NCBI GenBank assembly: GCA_046565505.1
Contig: JBKHYJ010000042.1
Location: forward strand, 82,952-146,951
Direction of reading: 5' to 3'
Source: JBKHYJ01 sp046565505
GTDB lineage: Bacteria; Acidobacteriota; Blastocatellia; UBA7656
Length of the DNA stretch: 64,000 nucleotides
The translations under genes and the position numbers were made by a program. Numbering within the stretch: position 1 is the stretch's first letter; every line of letters starts with the position of its first letter. The notes under the pieces were generated by a model. The model was not told where the DNA came from. It searched no databases and saw only the letters and a list, made by a program, of their open reading frames with translations. Below are positions 46,497 through 54,474 of the stretch, one piece after another.

Positions 46497-48138
46497 TTGC
46501 ATCTTCGCAGACTGCCACGCAATTGCGGCCGCGCGTCTTCGCCTGATAAAGGGCGCGGTCTGCGGACTCAATGATCGAAAGGGGGCTTTGCCTTGCGAGG
46601 CCGAAAGAAGAAACGCCTATGCTGAGGGTGACTCTCTCCATCAGTTCGCCCTGCTCGGACCTGTACTCCGCCTCACAGACGGCCTTGCGCAGCCGCTCCG
46701 CGATACGCGCGGCGTCGCCGACCTCCGTTTCCGGGAGCACGATGCAGAACTCGTCGCCGGCGAACCGGGCGGACATGTCAATCGCGCGGATCGAGCCGCG
46801 CAGCATCTGGGCCGTCTTCACAAGGACGTGGTCGGCGTTCGTGTGGCCGTAGAAGTCGTTGTAGCTCTTGAAGCGGTCAACGTCGAGAATCATGAAAGAC
46901 ATGGGCGTGTTGTAACGCTTCGACCGCTCGACCTCTTCAAAGAGCCTGTCCTGAAGGTAGCGCCGGTTCGGCAGGCCCGTCAGGGGGTCTGTCAGAGACA
47001 TCCGCTGATAAGCCTCCGCCTTACGGTGCCACTCGGTCCTGTCGATTATGAGCGCCAGGTGCGGGGACATCAGCTCAAGCAGCGGCAGGTCCTCGTCTCC
47101 GTATGGGATGCCGCCGGTGCGGTCCGTCAAGTTGATGACGCCGACCTTTCGTGCACCGAGCGTTATCGGGTAGCTGATGAATGAGCCGGACTTGTAGCGC
47201 CCGGGCCGGCCGCGCGGCACGCGCTTGTCCGTCTCGGCGTCGCGCACGACGAGCGGCCTGCCGCTGGCCAGCACCGCGCCGGCCACGCCCTCCCCGAGCT
47301 TGAGGCGGACGGCCCCCATCCGCTCGGAATAGGCTCCCAGAGCCGCTTCCAGGGCAAGCTCGTTCGACGTTTCGTTGAGAATCATGAGCGAGCTGCGCTC
47401 CGCCCTCAGTATCTCGCTGAACCTGGCGAGGACGCTGTGGTAGACCTTTTGGGAGTCGATAGTGGACGCGATGCCGCGCAAAAAATCGTAGAACTGCGCG
47501 AGGGCGCGCTTTCTGCTTTCGAGCTGGTCGGTGAGCCGAATGATCTCCAGGTGCGCGTCCATCAGCTCGGGCGAGGCCTGGGTTATCTCCGCCGGCCGGG
47601 GCTGTGGCTCGCCCGCTTCGCGGAAATGACAGGCGGCGGACGAGGCGACCTGTTCGGCGGCCTCGCGCAAGTCCCGCGAGGCCACGAACTTTACGTTCTT
47701 CATACAGTCCCCGGCCGTCAACGCGTCAAGGTCGCCGTAGCGCCTCATCATGTCCGCGTATTCGGCGGCCGTGGTGAAGGCCCTGCCGCCCAGTATCACC
47801 AACTGCTTTCCGGCGAAGTGGACGGGTATGGCGAAGCAATGGAGCCCCGCGTGGCAGACGAAGTCAACGCGCGCGCCGCCCCCCGCCGTGTTGGCGCATG
47901 CCGCCGCGCAATCGGCCGCGCACAACTGCCCGTAGTCGGCAGAGACTCTGAGCGCCTGGCAGATGCTGTTGTCATTCTCTATGCTCCCCACCACGTCGCC
48001 GTTATGGCCGAGCGTGCTGAGAGATATGTCATTTCTTTCGGCGAGCGACTTTTGAAGGCGCAACCAGACGGCGAGCGAGGTATCGGATTGGCTTTCGCCC
48101 TGCGAGGCTGCTGCCTTCCTGATGATCTGTTTGCTCAA
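46489..48138 (-). CDS. PocR-GAF-GGDEF diguanylate cyclase
   Basis: 549 residues. Residues about 30-185 look like a PocR-type sensory domain: a Cys-rich segment CAADCAAACAN, then FVCHAGLHCFAIPVHFAGKQ and ILGGRAF. A GAF domain follows at about 235-375, then the GGDEF domain from about 385, with LTGLPNRRYL and the signature RFAGDEF. AGDEF is a known active variant. The RxxD inhibitory site (RAID) lies five residues before it, so product inhibition is expected. The enzyme makes c-di-GMP from two GTP. The only start in frame after the upstream stop is TTG 48138; a GGAGG lies about 22 nt away, which is unusual. First gene of the four-gene c-di-GMP/partner-switch operon. Confidence 0.92.
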   Translation of the reverse strand: MSKQIIRKAAASQGESQSDTSLAVWLRLQKSLAERNDISLSTLGHNGDVVGSIENDNSICQALRVSADYGQLCAADCAAACANTAGGGARVDFVCHAGLHCFAIPVHFAGKQLVILGGRAFTTAAEYADMMRRYGDLDALTAGDCMKNVKFVASRDLREAAEQVASSAACHFREAGEPQPRPAEITQASPELMDAHLEIIRLTDQLESRKRALAQFYDFLRGIASTIDSQKVYHSVLARFSEILRAERSSLMILNETSNELALEAALGAYSERMGAVRLKLGEGVAGAVLASGRPLVVRDAETDKRVPRGRPGRYKSGSFISYPITLGARKVGVINLTDRTGGIPYGDEDLPLLELMSPHLALIIDRTEWHRKAEAYQRMSLTDPLTGLPNRRYLQDRLFEEVERSKRYNTPMSFMILDVDRFKSYNDFYGHTNADHVLVKTAQMLRGSIRAIDMSARFAGDEFCIVLPETEVGDAARIAERLRKAVCEAEYRSEQGELMERVTLSIGVSSFGLARQSPLSIIESADRALYQAKTRGRNCVAVCEDANG

Positions 48139-48777
48139 GAGTACAAGGAACCGGAGTCGGCTCCTACCTCCACCTGTTTATAGCCAAGAAGAAATACAAG
48201 ATGCAACCTGGTCTCTAGTTCCTGCTAGTTACCCGAGGCGACGGGGCATATATAGACGGCCGGATGGGCCTGCCCGGCGCTGAAATACATGTCCACGTGA
48301 GTCTGTAAACTGCCTGCTTGATAATAGGTGCGATGCGCAGTCGCAAAGTAGCATATGCGTAATAAGTTTTCAATAGCAACTTATAGTACCGATTCAGGTA
48401 ACTCGCCGCCCTGGAGAGCGCGGTGCGCGGGCCGGCGCATAGGCGCGGCGGCGTGAGGGATCGCGGATTGTCATGAATGAGACAGACCCATGTCGGCCCG
48501 AGTCGACCACACATTACCTATGCCATGCGTGGTTCACCCCTTCCAACTCGCAAGTACGCCGGCCCGGCGGTGAGAAACTGGGGTCATATACTCGCCCGGA
48601 GTGTGCAATAACCTGGGCGCATGATGAGAGCAATCTTGACAAAGCAAAAGGCGTGGTATAGGTTCGGTTCCGGGGTTGAGAAGAGGCCGGCGTTAGGGCG
48701 GGCCTCTCTGTGACCCGCGTCGAGTACGCCCTTTGGGTGAAACGGGTTTAATTTTGGCTGGCTCTGCTTCTGACTCA
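48139..48777. promoter_or_regulatory. Divergent control region between the c-di-GMP operon and the kinase gene
   Basis: No gene is seen in this 0.6 kb. Leftward it contains two sigma70-like promoters: TTGAAA-17-TACTTT (48373-48345) and TTGCAT-18-TATAAA (48206-48177, predicted start near 48170). An inverted repeat, ATAAGTT-N9-AACTTAT (48362-48384), overlaps the first -35 and could be an operator. Rightward it contains TTGACA at 48636-48641 followed 15 bp later by TATAGG, facing the kinase gene with a leader of about 110 nt. Confidence 0.5.
48636..48662 (+). promoter_or_regulatory. Candidate sigma70 promoter of the kinase/protease island
   Basis: A perfect -35 TTGACA (48636-48641), then a TATAGG-type -10 at 48657-48662. 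The 15-bp spacer is short; a 17-bp spacing gives the weaker TAGGTT. It is the only consensus-like -35 facing the kinase gene. Confidence 0.4.
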
Positions 48778-51084
48778 ATGCTTGGAAAATTGCTAGACAA
48801 TCGTTACCGCCTCGTCGAGAAGATCGGCGAGGGCGGCATGGGTTCTATCTACAAGGCGATCCATACGGAGATGGGGCGGACGTGCGCCATCAAGCTGCTG
48901 ACGGCCATCTCGACCGCCAACGAGGAGGCCATCGCGCGATTCAAGCGCGAGGCCAAGATGGCCAGCCGCATAGATAACCCGCACGCCGTCACGATCTACG
49001 ACTTTGGCGAGGCCGAAGGCGGCGAGCTGTTTCTGGCGATGGAATACATCGATGGCAAGCCGCTCTCGCGCCTGATCGCACAGGAGCGCGTGCTGCCCAT
49101 CGACCGCGTCATCCACATAACGAGCCAGGTGGCGGAGGGGCTTGCCGCCGCGCACGCTATGGAGATAGTGCACAGGGACCTCAAGCCCGACAACATCATG
49201 ATAACGCGCAAGGGCGCGGACGTTGACTACGTCAAGGTGCTCGACTTCGGCATCGCAAAGACGATGACGGAAGACGCGGCGGATAACTTGACGAAGACGG
49301 GCTTCGTGCTCGGGACGCCTTTCTACATGTCGCCCGAGCAGTTGCTTGGCGAGAAGCTCGACCCGCGGTCGGACATCTACAGCCTGGCGATCATCGTTTA
49401 CGAGATGTTGTGCGGGAAGCTCCCTTTCGTGGGGGATAACCCGCAGGCCGTGATGATGAAGCGTATAACGGGCGAGCCGGTCCCGCTGCGCGCCGTCGCC
49501 CCCGCGCTGAGTGAATCAATCGAGCAGGTCGTCATGAGCGGCCTCGCGCGCGACCGCGAGGCCAGGATTCAGACCGTGCTATCTTTCGCCTCGGCCTTGA
49601 GGTCTGCCGCCCACGGCGGCACCCAGTTCATAGGCCTGCGCTCTACGAAGAACCTCGGCGGCGAAGGCGGCGAGCGCGCCACTATGGAGTGGGCCAGCTT
49701 TACGACAGACAGGGCGACGGGGCCGGACGTTTCCGCCGACCACCCGCACACGATCCCCATAAGCCCCGCGTCAACGGTCGAGACGGGTCCGGCCTCATGG
49801 CCCGCGACTCAGGCCGGCAAAGCGACACAGCCCCAAAAGCCAAACCAGCAGGCTCAAGACCCCGCGCGGTCAGCGCCACAACAGACGCGGCCGCAGCAAC
49901 AAACGCCCCAACAGCAACAAGCGCCGCATCAGCCGCCTTCTACGCGACTCGAGCAGTCCGCGCCCCAGCCCGCCTTGACTCGTCAGGGCGAAGCGGCCGC
50001 GGTCGAGGCGGCTCCGGTAACGAGCGAGCCCGAAAGGCGCTCGCGTGGCTGGATGTGGGCCGCCGCCGCGGCCGTGGTCGTCGCCCTCGCGCTGATCGGT
50101 TACGCGGTCATGCCTCGGGGCGCGTCGGCGGGGCCCACGCTCGTAATAAGAGGGGTGCCCCCCGGCGGTCAGGTCTTCGTGAACGACCAGCGCCGCGACG
50201 CCGCGCAAAACGATGGGACGATCCGGTTGACGGGATTAGACGAGGGCCAGTTAGCCATCCGCGTCTCGCGCGAAGGATACGCCGATTTCAGCACCACGGT
50301 CAGCGCCAGGAAGGGCGAAGAGAAATCAATCGAAGCGACCCTCCTGCCGACGGGCATTGAGTACTCCGGCGAGATGGTGCTGATCCCCGCCGGCGAGTTC
50401 GTGATGGGCGACGACTCGCACACAGACTTTGAAAAGCCGTCGCACAAAGTTTCCTTGCCCGCTTATTACATAGACAAGTATGAAGTGACGAACGAGCAGT
50501 ACCAGAAATTCTGTAGGGATACGGCCGCCCGGCCGCCCGAAAACCCCGAATGGCGCGGCGACTATTTTACGGGCAAGCCCGATTCGCCCGTCATCGGCGT
50601 CACCTGGGATGAGGCCAAAAAGTACGCGGGCTGGGCCGGCAAGCGCCTGCCTAGCGAAGAAGAGTGGGAAAAGGCCGCCTCATGGGATCCCGCGGCACAA
50701 CAAAAACGTATATGGCCGTGGGGCAATATGAATGATCCGAGTCGCGCGAACCTAGGCACGCGGACGCCCGCTTCCGTAAAGCAATACGCGGGCGACCTCA
50801 GCGCGTATGGCGTTTACGGCATGGCCGGCAACGCCATGGAGTGGGTCGAGAACCTGTGGGGGCCATACGAAGGCAGCCCCGCTCAGAGCCCGAACTTCGG
50901 CAAAGGATATCATGTCGTGAAAGGTGGGAGTTTTATCGTTGATTTAGATGACGCGAGGACGGCTTCCAGGAATTGGCTCCCGCTGACGTTCCCTCCCAAT
51001 ATGACCACGCCTGTTGGCTTTCGCTGTGCGATTTCAGCCGACGACCCCAGGATTCAGCAGCGATTGCGCCAGCCGGGTAAATAA
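48778..51084 (+). CDS. Membrane Ser/Thr protein kinase with PEGA and FGE-sulfatase domains
   Basis: 768 residues from ATG 48778; a TTG 45 nt upstream is an alternative. The cytoplasmic PknB-type kinase at about 8-275 has the Gly-loop GEGGMGSIY (17-25), K39, HRDLKPDN (132-139), DFGIAK (156-161) and SPEQ in the activation segment, so it should be active. A Pro/Gln-rich linker (about 330-420) leads to one membrane helix (WMWAAAAAVVVALALIGYAVM, about 430-450). Outside, a PEGA domain (IRGVPPGGQVFVND, then REGYADFSTTVSARKGEEKSIEA) is followed by a complete FGE/SUMF1-like domain (MVLIPAGEFVMGDDS, YYIDKYEVTNEQYQKFC, RLPSEEEWEKAA, YGMAGNAMEWVENLW, KGGSF, VGFRC). The outer part probably senses an envelope ligand. 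It leads a run of exported proteins, the next starting 22 bp after its stop. Confidence 0.95.
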   Translation: MLGKLLDNRYRLVEKIGEGGMGSIYKAIHTEMGRTCAIKLLTAISTANEEAIARFKREAKMASRIDNPHAVTIYDFGEAEGGELFLAMEYIDGKPLSRLIAQERVLPIDRVIHITSQVAEGLAAAHAMEIVHRDLKPDNIMITRKGADVDYVKVLDFGIAKTMTEDAADNLTKTGFVLGTPFYMSPEQLLGEKLDPRSDIYSLAIIVYEMLCGKLPFVGDNPQAVMMKRITGEPVPLRAVAPALSESIEQVVMSGLARDREARIQTVLSFASALRSAAHGGTQFIGLRSTKNLGGEGGERATMEWASFTTDRATGPDVSADHPHTIPISPASTVETGPASWPATQAGKATQPQKPNQQAQDPARSAPQQTRPQQQTPQQQQAPHQPPSTRLEQSAPQPALTRQGEAAAVEAAPVTSEPERRSRGWMWAAAAAVVVALALIGYAVMPRGASAGPTLVIRGVPPGGQVFVNDQRRDAAQNDGTIRLTGLDEGQLAIRVSREGYADFSTTVSARKGEEKSIEATLLPTGIEYSGEMVLIPAGEFVMGDDSHTDFEKPSHKVSLPAYYIDKYEVTNEQYQKFCRDTAARPPENPEWRGDYFTGKPDSPVIGVTWDEAKKYAGWAGKRLPSEEEWEKAASWDPAAQQKRIWPWGNMNDPSRANLGTRTPASVKQYAGDLSAYGVYGMAGNAMEWVENLWGPYEGSPAQSPNFGKGYHVVKGGSFIVDLDDARTASRNWLPLTFPPNMTTPVGFRCAISADDPRIQQRLRQPGK

Positions 51085-51106
51085 TTAAAAACTTGAGGAT
51101 GAGCTT

Positions 51107-51871
51107 ATGCGGTCACGTTTATTCAAGCCTTGCCTGCCGGCATTGATGGTAGCCGCGCTCGCATGCGCGGGCCTGGTATCGGGCCGCGTCTGGGCGCAGG
51201 AGGGCGGCGCGAAACTGTGGTACAAGACGGCCAACGTCACCTATAAGCCGAAGCCCGACCGCAAGCCCCCAGAAAGGCCGAGGAAACGCGTCGAGCCTAA
51301 GTCGCTGCTGACGCTCCAGTGGCGGCTGTTCGAGCGCGAGAATGGGAACGTAAAGAATGAGGTGGACCCGAAAACAGTCTTCGGTCCGGCCGACCAGGTG
51401 AAGCTTGCCATAACGGCCAACCAGGGGGGGTACCTCTACATAATAAATCAGGAGCAGGGGAAGGATGGGGTCCTTCTCTTCCCGGACCCGAACGTCAACG
51501 GCGGGGCCAACTACGTCGAGAAGAATAAGGAGTACTTCATCCCGGACAAGTGCGACAACGAACCGGACGCGGCCGACTGCTGGATGGAGTGGACGCCTAA
51601 GCCCGACACGGAAAACCTCATCGTCATCTTCAGCCGCGATGAAATAACTACTTTACCGAAGACCGTCACCAGGGCCCACGACGTGGTCAAACGCGCGGAC
51701 ATCGAAAAGATCGTGGCTAATTCTACTAAGAAGGTCAGGCCGTACTTCGGGTCCGGGAAGCTCGCCATACCGGGGGCCGAGGCCGCCCGCTACCCGACCT
51801 GGGTGCAGAATACCGACACGGCCGACAACGAAGACCTGGTCACGATCATCAAGATTAAACATGGAGAATGA
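51107..51871 (+). CDS. Secreted DUF4384 protein 1
   Basis: 254 residues with a signal peptide (about 1-30, ALACAGLVSGRVWAQ). After a basic, proline-rich segment (KPKPDRKPPERPRKRVEPK) comes a DUF4384-type beta domain: FGPADQVKLAITANQGGYLYIINQEQGKDGVLLFPDPN, then NKEYFIPD and NLIVIFSRDEI. DUF4384 occurs in secreted or envelope proteins, often fused to or beside kinases, caspases or TPRs; its function is not established. It follows the kinase by 22 bp and shares its strand and probable transcript. Seven residues of WTPKPDTEN-type polar loop separate two conserved strands. The paralogue next door supports a paired role, perhaps as ligands or partners of the kinase outer domain. Confidence 0.88.
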   Translation: MRSRLFKPCLPALMVAALACAGLVSGRVWAQEGGAKLWYKTANVTYKPKPDRKPPERPRKRVEPKSLLTLQWRLFERENGNVKNEVDPKTVFGPADQVKLAITANQGGYLYIINQEQGKDGVLLFPDPNVNGGANYVEKNKEYFIPDKCDNEPDAADCWMEWTPKPDTENLIVIFSRDEITTLPKTVTRAHDVVKRADIEKIVANSTKKVRPYFGSGKLAIPGAEAARYPTWVQNTDTADNEDLVTIIKIKHGE

Positions 51872-51910
51872 GCGCACGTAATGAAGCGTATCAGTGAAAG
51901 GAGTGGTGAG

Positions 51911-52699
51911 ATGAAAGCAATGACACGGCCGGCAATTTTTTTATTGGCGGCGCTCGTACTGCTGCCCGGCGCATCTTTCGCGCAGAAGAAGTCGGGCTAT
52001 TCACAAAGGACGGACGAGGCGCGCACGCGCGGGCTGTTCGTGAAGAAGACCGCAGACGCCATACGATTCGTGCTGATGAAGGGGCAGGGCAACACCTTCG
52101 TGCCCGTCAACCCGAGCCAGGAATTCAAATCGGGCGACGAGGTGACCTTATCGTTCGAGAGTAATTTCGAGGGCTACATCTACGTCGTCAACGTTGACCA
52201 GGACGGCAAGAAGTGCCTCATCTTCCCTTACACGGGGGAGACGAATAATAAGATAAAGATGGGCCAATCATATACGCTGCCGCGCGGGGCGACCTGGAAG
52301 TTTGACGAGAACAAAGGCACCGAGGTCGTGCAAATCATCATGGCGCGCGACCCCATAGGCTTCCTCGATGGCGCGCTGAAGAACCCCGCGTGCTCGGACC
52401 CGGAGAAGTGCTGCGAGCTTTCGTCCTCGGCTTCAGACGCCGCCGCCGAGCTCGGCGCGAACACGAAGAAAGCTGACGGCGCAGCGGGCGGCCAGGGGAA
52501 AGCAGAGGATAAAGGCTTTGCCGATACGAACCTGACGCCGATACTTCCCACGGGCATTCGCGCACGCTCGATCAGCTTCGCGGCGGGCAAGGACAAGGAC
52601 GAGAAAGGCTCCGTCGTGGCCATCGACGATAAAGGCGCGACCGGCAAGCTGAAGCAGGGCGAGGCCGCAGTTTTCGAGATACGGCTGAAGCATAATTAG
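51911..52699 (+). CDS. Secreted DUF4384 protein 2
   Basis: 262 residues from ATG 51911, chosen for AAAGGAG upstream; an ATG 30 nt earlier lacks one. Signal peptide about 1-25 (AIFLLAALVLLPGASFAQ). The DUF4384 core is FKSGDEVTLSFESNFEGYIYVVNVDQDGKKCLIFPYTGE, then GQSYTLPRG and VVQIIMARDPIGFLDGAL. A Cys-containing segment (ACSDPEKCCEL) and a charged, low-complexity stretch of about 40 residues follow before a C-terminal strand (EAAVFEIRLKHN). It resembles the preceding gene in core organisation but the two have diverged strongly, so the duplication is old. The trypsin-like protease gene starts 104 bp downstream. Confidence 0.88.
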   Translation: MKAMTRPAIFLLAALVLLPGASFAQKKSGYSQRTDEARTRGLFVKKTADAIRFVLMKGQGNTFVPVNPSQEFKSGDEVTLSFESNFEGYIYVVNVDQDGKKCLIFPYTGETNNKIKMGQSYTLPRGATWKFDENKGTEVVQIIMARDPIGFLDGALKNPACSDPEKCCELSSSASDAAAELGANTKKADGAAGGQGKAEDKGFADTNLTPILPTGIRARSISFAAGKDKDEKGSVVAIDDKGATGKLKQGEAAVFEIRLKHN

Positions 52700-52803
52700 A
52701 AAGTCGCGGCCGGCGGCCTTGTCGGGCGAGCACTTAAGGTGAGGGACATTCATCGCCGCCCCGACCTTCCGGCCGCCGGCCGGTAGCTGACCTGAGTCAA
52801 CAC

Positions 52804-54024
52804 ATGCCCACCGAACAGTCTAGACGGAATAAGCCGGCGATGGCGGCCGCGATGGCGGTCGCCGCGGCAGTGGCGCTGTGCGCGGCCCCGGCCCCCGGCC
52901 ATCAAAAAACGACAGAGGTTCCCGGCCGGATACAGTCTCCTGACAAAGAGACCAGGCTCTCGCCCGAGAGCCGCACCCGAATTCGCCAGGCCATAGCCGC
53001 GGTCGGGCTTCTGCTCGTCCGCAATGGCGGGGACGAACCGGAGCCGAGGCCGAGGGGGTCCGCCGTCGTCGTTCGCGCCGATGGGCTGATCGTGACTAAC
53101 AGCCATGTCATCACGGACGCCAGGTCGGCCCGCCTGTACGAAGAGATATTCTTCGTCCCCTCGTCTAACGCCCAGGCCCCCGCGCCGTCGAACGTCTACC
53201 GCCTGAAGCCTCTGCTCATCAACAGGAATTATGACCTCGCGCTCCTGCGGATAGAATCCGATAGGGAAGGCAAGGCCATACCCCGGCCGGCGGCGTTCCC
53301 TGCCATTGAGATGGGGGACTCGCGGGCCATCGAGCTGCTCGAAGACCTGATAATCGTAGGGTACCCCGAGAAGGGCGGCGCGACCGTCACGCTCAGTACG
53401 GGGTTCGTGGAGGGCAAGGACACGATAAAGAATTGGATCAAGACCGACGCCCGCGTCATTCACGGCAACAGCGGCGGCGCGGCCGTGAATAGCGAAGGCA
53501 AGCTGATCGGCATACCTACGAAGGTGGAGGCGGACGTGCAGCCCGTCGATAGTAACGGGGATGGGTCGCCCGAGGGCTTTCGCCGGTACGGCGCGGTAGG
53601 CTTCCTGCGCCCGGCCTACCTGGTCGCGGCTATGATCGCGGAGTTGACTAACCCGGGCGCCACACAGTCATCGGACCCCGTCGCGCCGAAACCGCCCGCC
53701 CCGAAATCGGCGATGACCAGGCCGCAGGCGCAGGGCGAGATCACCGTGCGCGGGGTGGTCCGCTCGCAAGCTAACAGCAAGCCGATCGCGGGGGCGCTGG
53801 TCGGCATCATCCCGCTGGGAACGACAAAGGTGACGGAAGAGAATCTCCTGGCCTGGGGCAACACGAATACCACAGGGCTGTTCAGCCTGAATAATTCGAT
53901 CCCACCCGGTAAATACACATTGAAAGCGACCGCGCTCGGCCATGCGCCATACTCGCGGGAGATCGAAATAAGTCAGGACACGCCCCTGCTCGTAATCGAG
54001 ATGCGCTCATCAGGCAATCAATGA
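52804..54024 (+). CDS. Exported trypsin-like serine protease with carboxypeptidase-regulatory-like domain
   Basis: 406 residues. Signal peptide or anchor about 11-32 (AAAMAVAAAVALCAAPAP). Chymotrypsin-fold S1C/DegP-like protease at about 55-290 with complete triad: H101 in TNSHV, D144 in YDLALLRI, S223 in GNSGGAAV. No PDZ domain follows; instead residues about 310-405 form a carboxypeptidase-regulatory/transthyretin-like beta sandwich (ITVRGVVRSQANSKPIAGALVGIIPLG, TTGLFSLN, PPGKYTLKATALGHAPYSREI). The protease should act in the periplasm or at the surface, with the C-terminal domain probably binding substrate or the envelope. No clear ribosome site precedes ATG 52804. Its place between DUF4384 and adhesin genes suggests a role in processing neighbouring exported proteins, which is inference. 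Confidence 0.92.
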   Translation: MPTEQSRRNKPAMAAAMAVAAAVALCAAPAPGHQKTTEVPGRIQSPDKETRLSPESRTRIRQAIAAVGLLLVRNGGDEPEPRPRGSAVVVRADGLIVTNSHVITDARSARLYEEIFFVPSSNAQAPAPSNVYRLKPLLINRNYDLALLRIESDREGKAIPRPAAFPAIEMGDSRAIELLEDLIIVGYPEKGGATVTLSTGFVEGKDTIKNWIKTDARVIHGNSGGAAVNSEGKLIGIPTKVEADVQPVDSNGDGSPEGFRRYGAVGFLRPAYLVAAMIAELTNPGATQSSDPVAPKPPAPKSAMTRPQAQGEITVRGVVRSQANSKPIAGALVGIIPLGTTKVTEENLLAWGNTNTTGLFSLNNSIPPGKYTLKATALGHAPYSREIEISQDTPLLVIEMRSSGNQ

Positions 54025-54474
54025 AGTAAGAAGAGAAGCGGCGAATTCCACGCCGCCCGTGGCGGATAAATAATTGGACGGCCGCAGTCGTAGAATCCGT
54101 CAATGACTCATGAGGCGAACTGCTGAAGAGGATTTCCCGCCGCCGCAAATCGACATTTCAGGTGCCGGGGGCGCCGCCGACCCGTGGCTTTACTTTTGAG
54201 GTGATGGCGAATATTCTTTTCAGGCCGATCAGATGAAACCAGGCCGCGCGACCAGGTTAAACAAACGGAGTATAGGCTTGCACGAGCAAGGATGGGTATG
54301 GTGAGCTATCGCCTCGTGCTGCCCGCATGAATTTTCAACTATGCGCTCGTCCGTCCGCCCTGAAATTCAAGCAGGCCTCCCCACTTCTCTTCGCAGCCCT
54401 TCACCCCGCAGGGTGCAAGCAGGCAAGCTCTAATCGAATAGCCGCCGACTCAAAATATTGATGCTGGAGAAGCC
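54025..54474. other. 450 bp gap before the HYR surface-protein gene
   Basis: I see no gene here. The sequence just before 54475 gives the surface protein a GGAG ribosome site. A short hairpin, CACCC-N4-GGGTG, lies near 54400-54415. No consensus promoter was found, though the gap is large enough for the surface protein to have its own. Confidence 0.5.
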
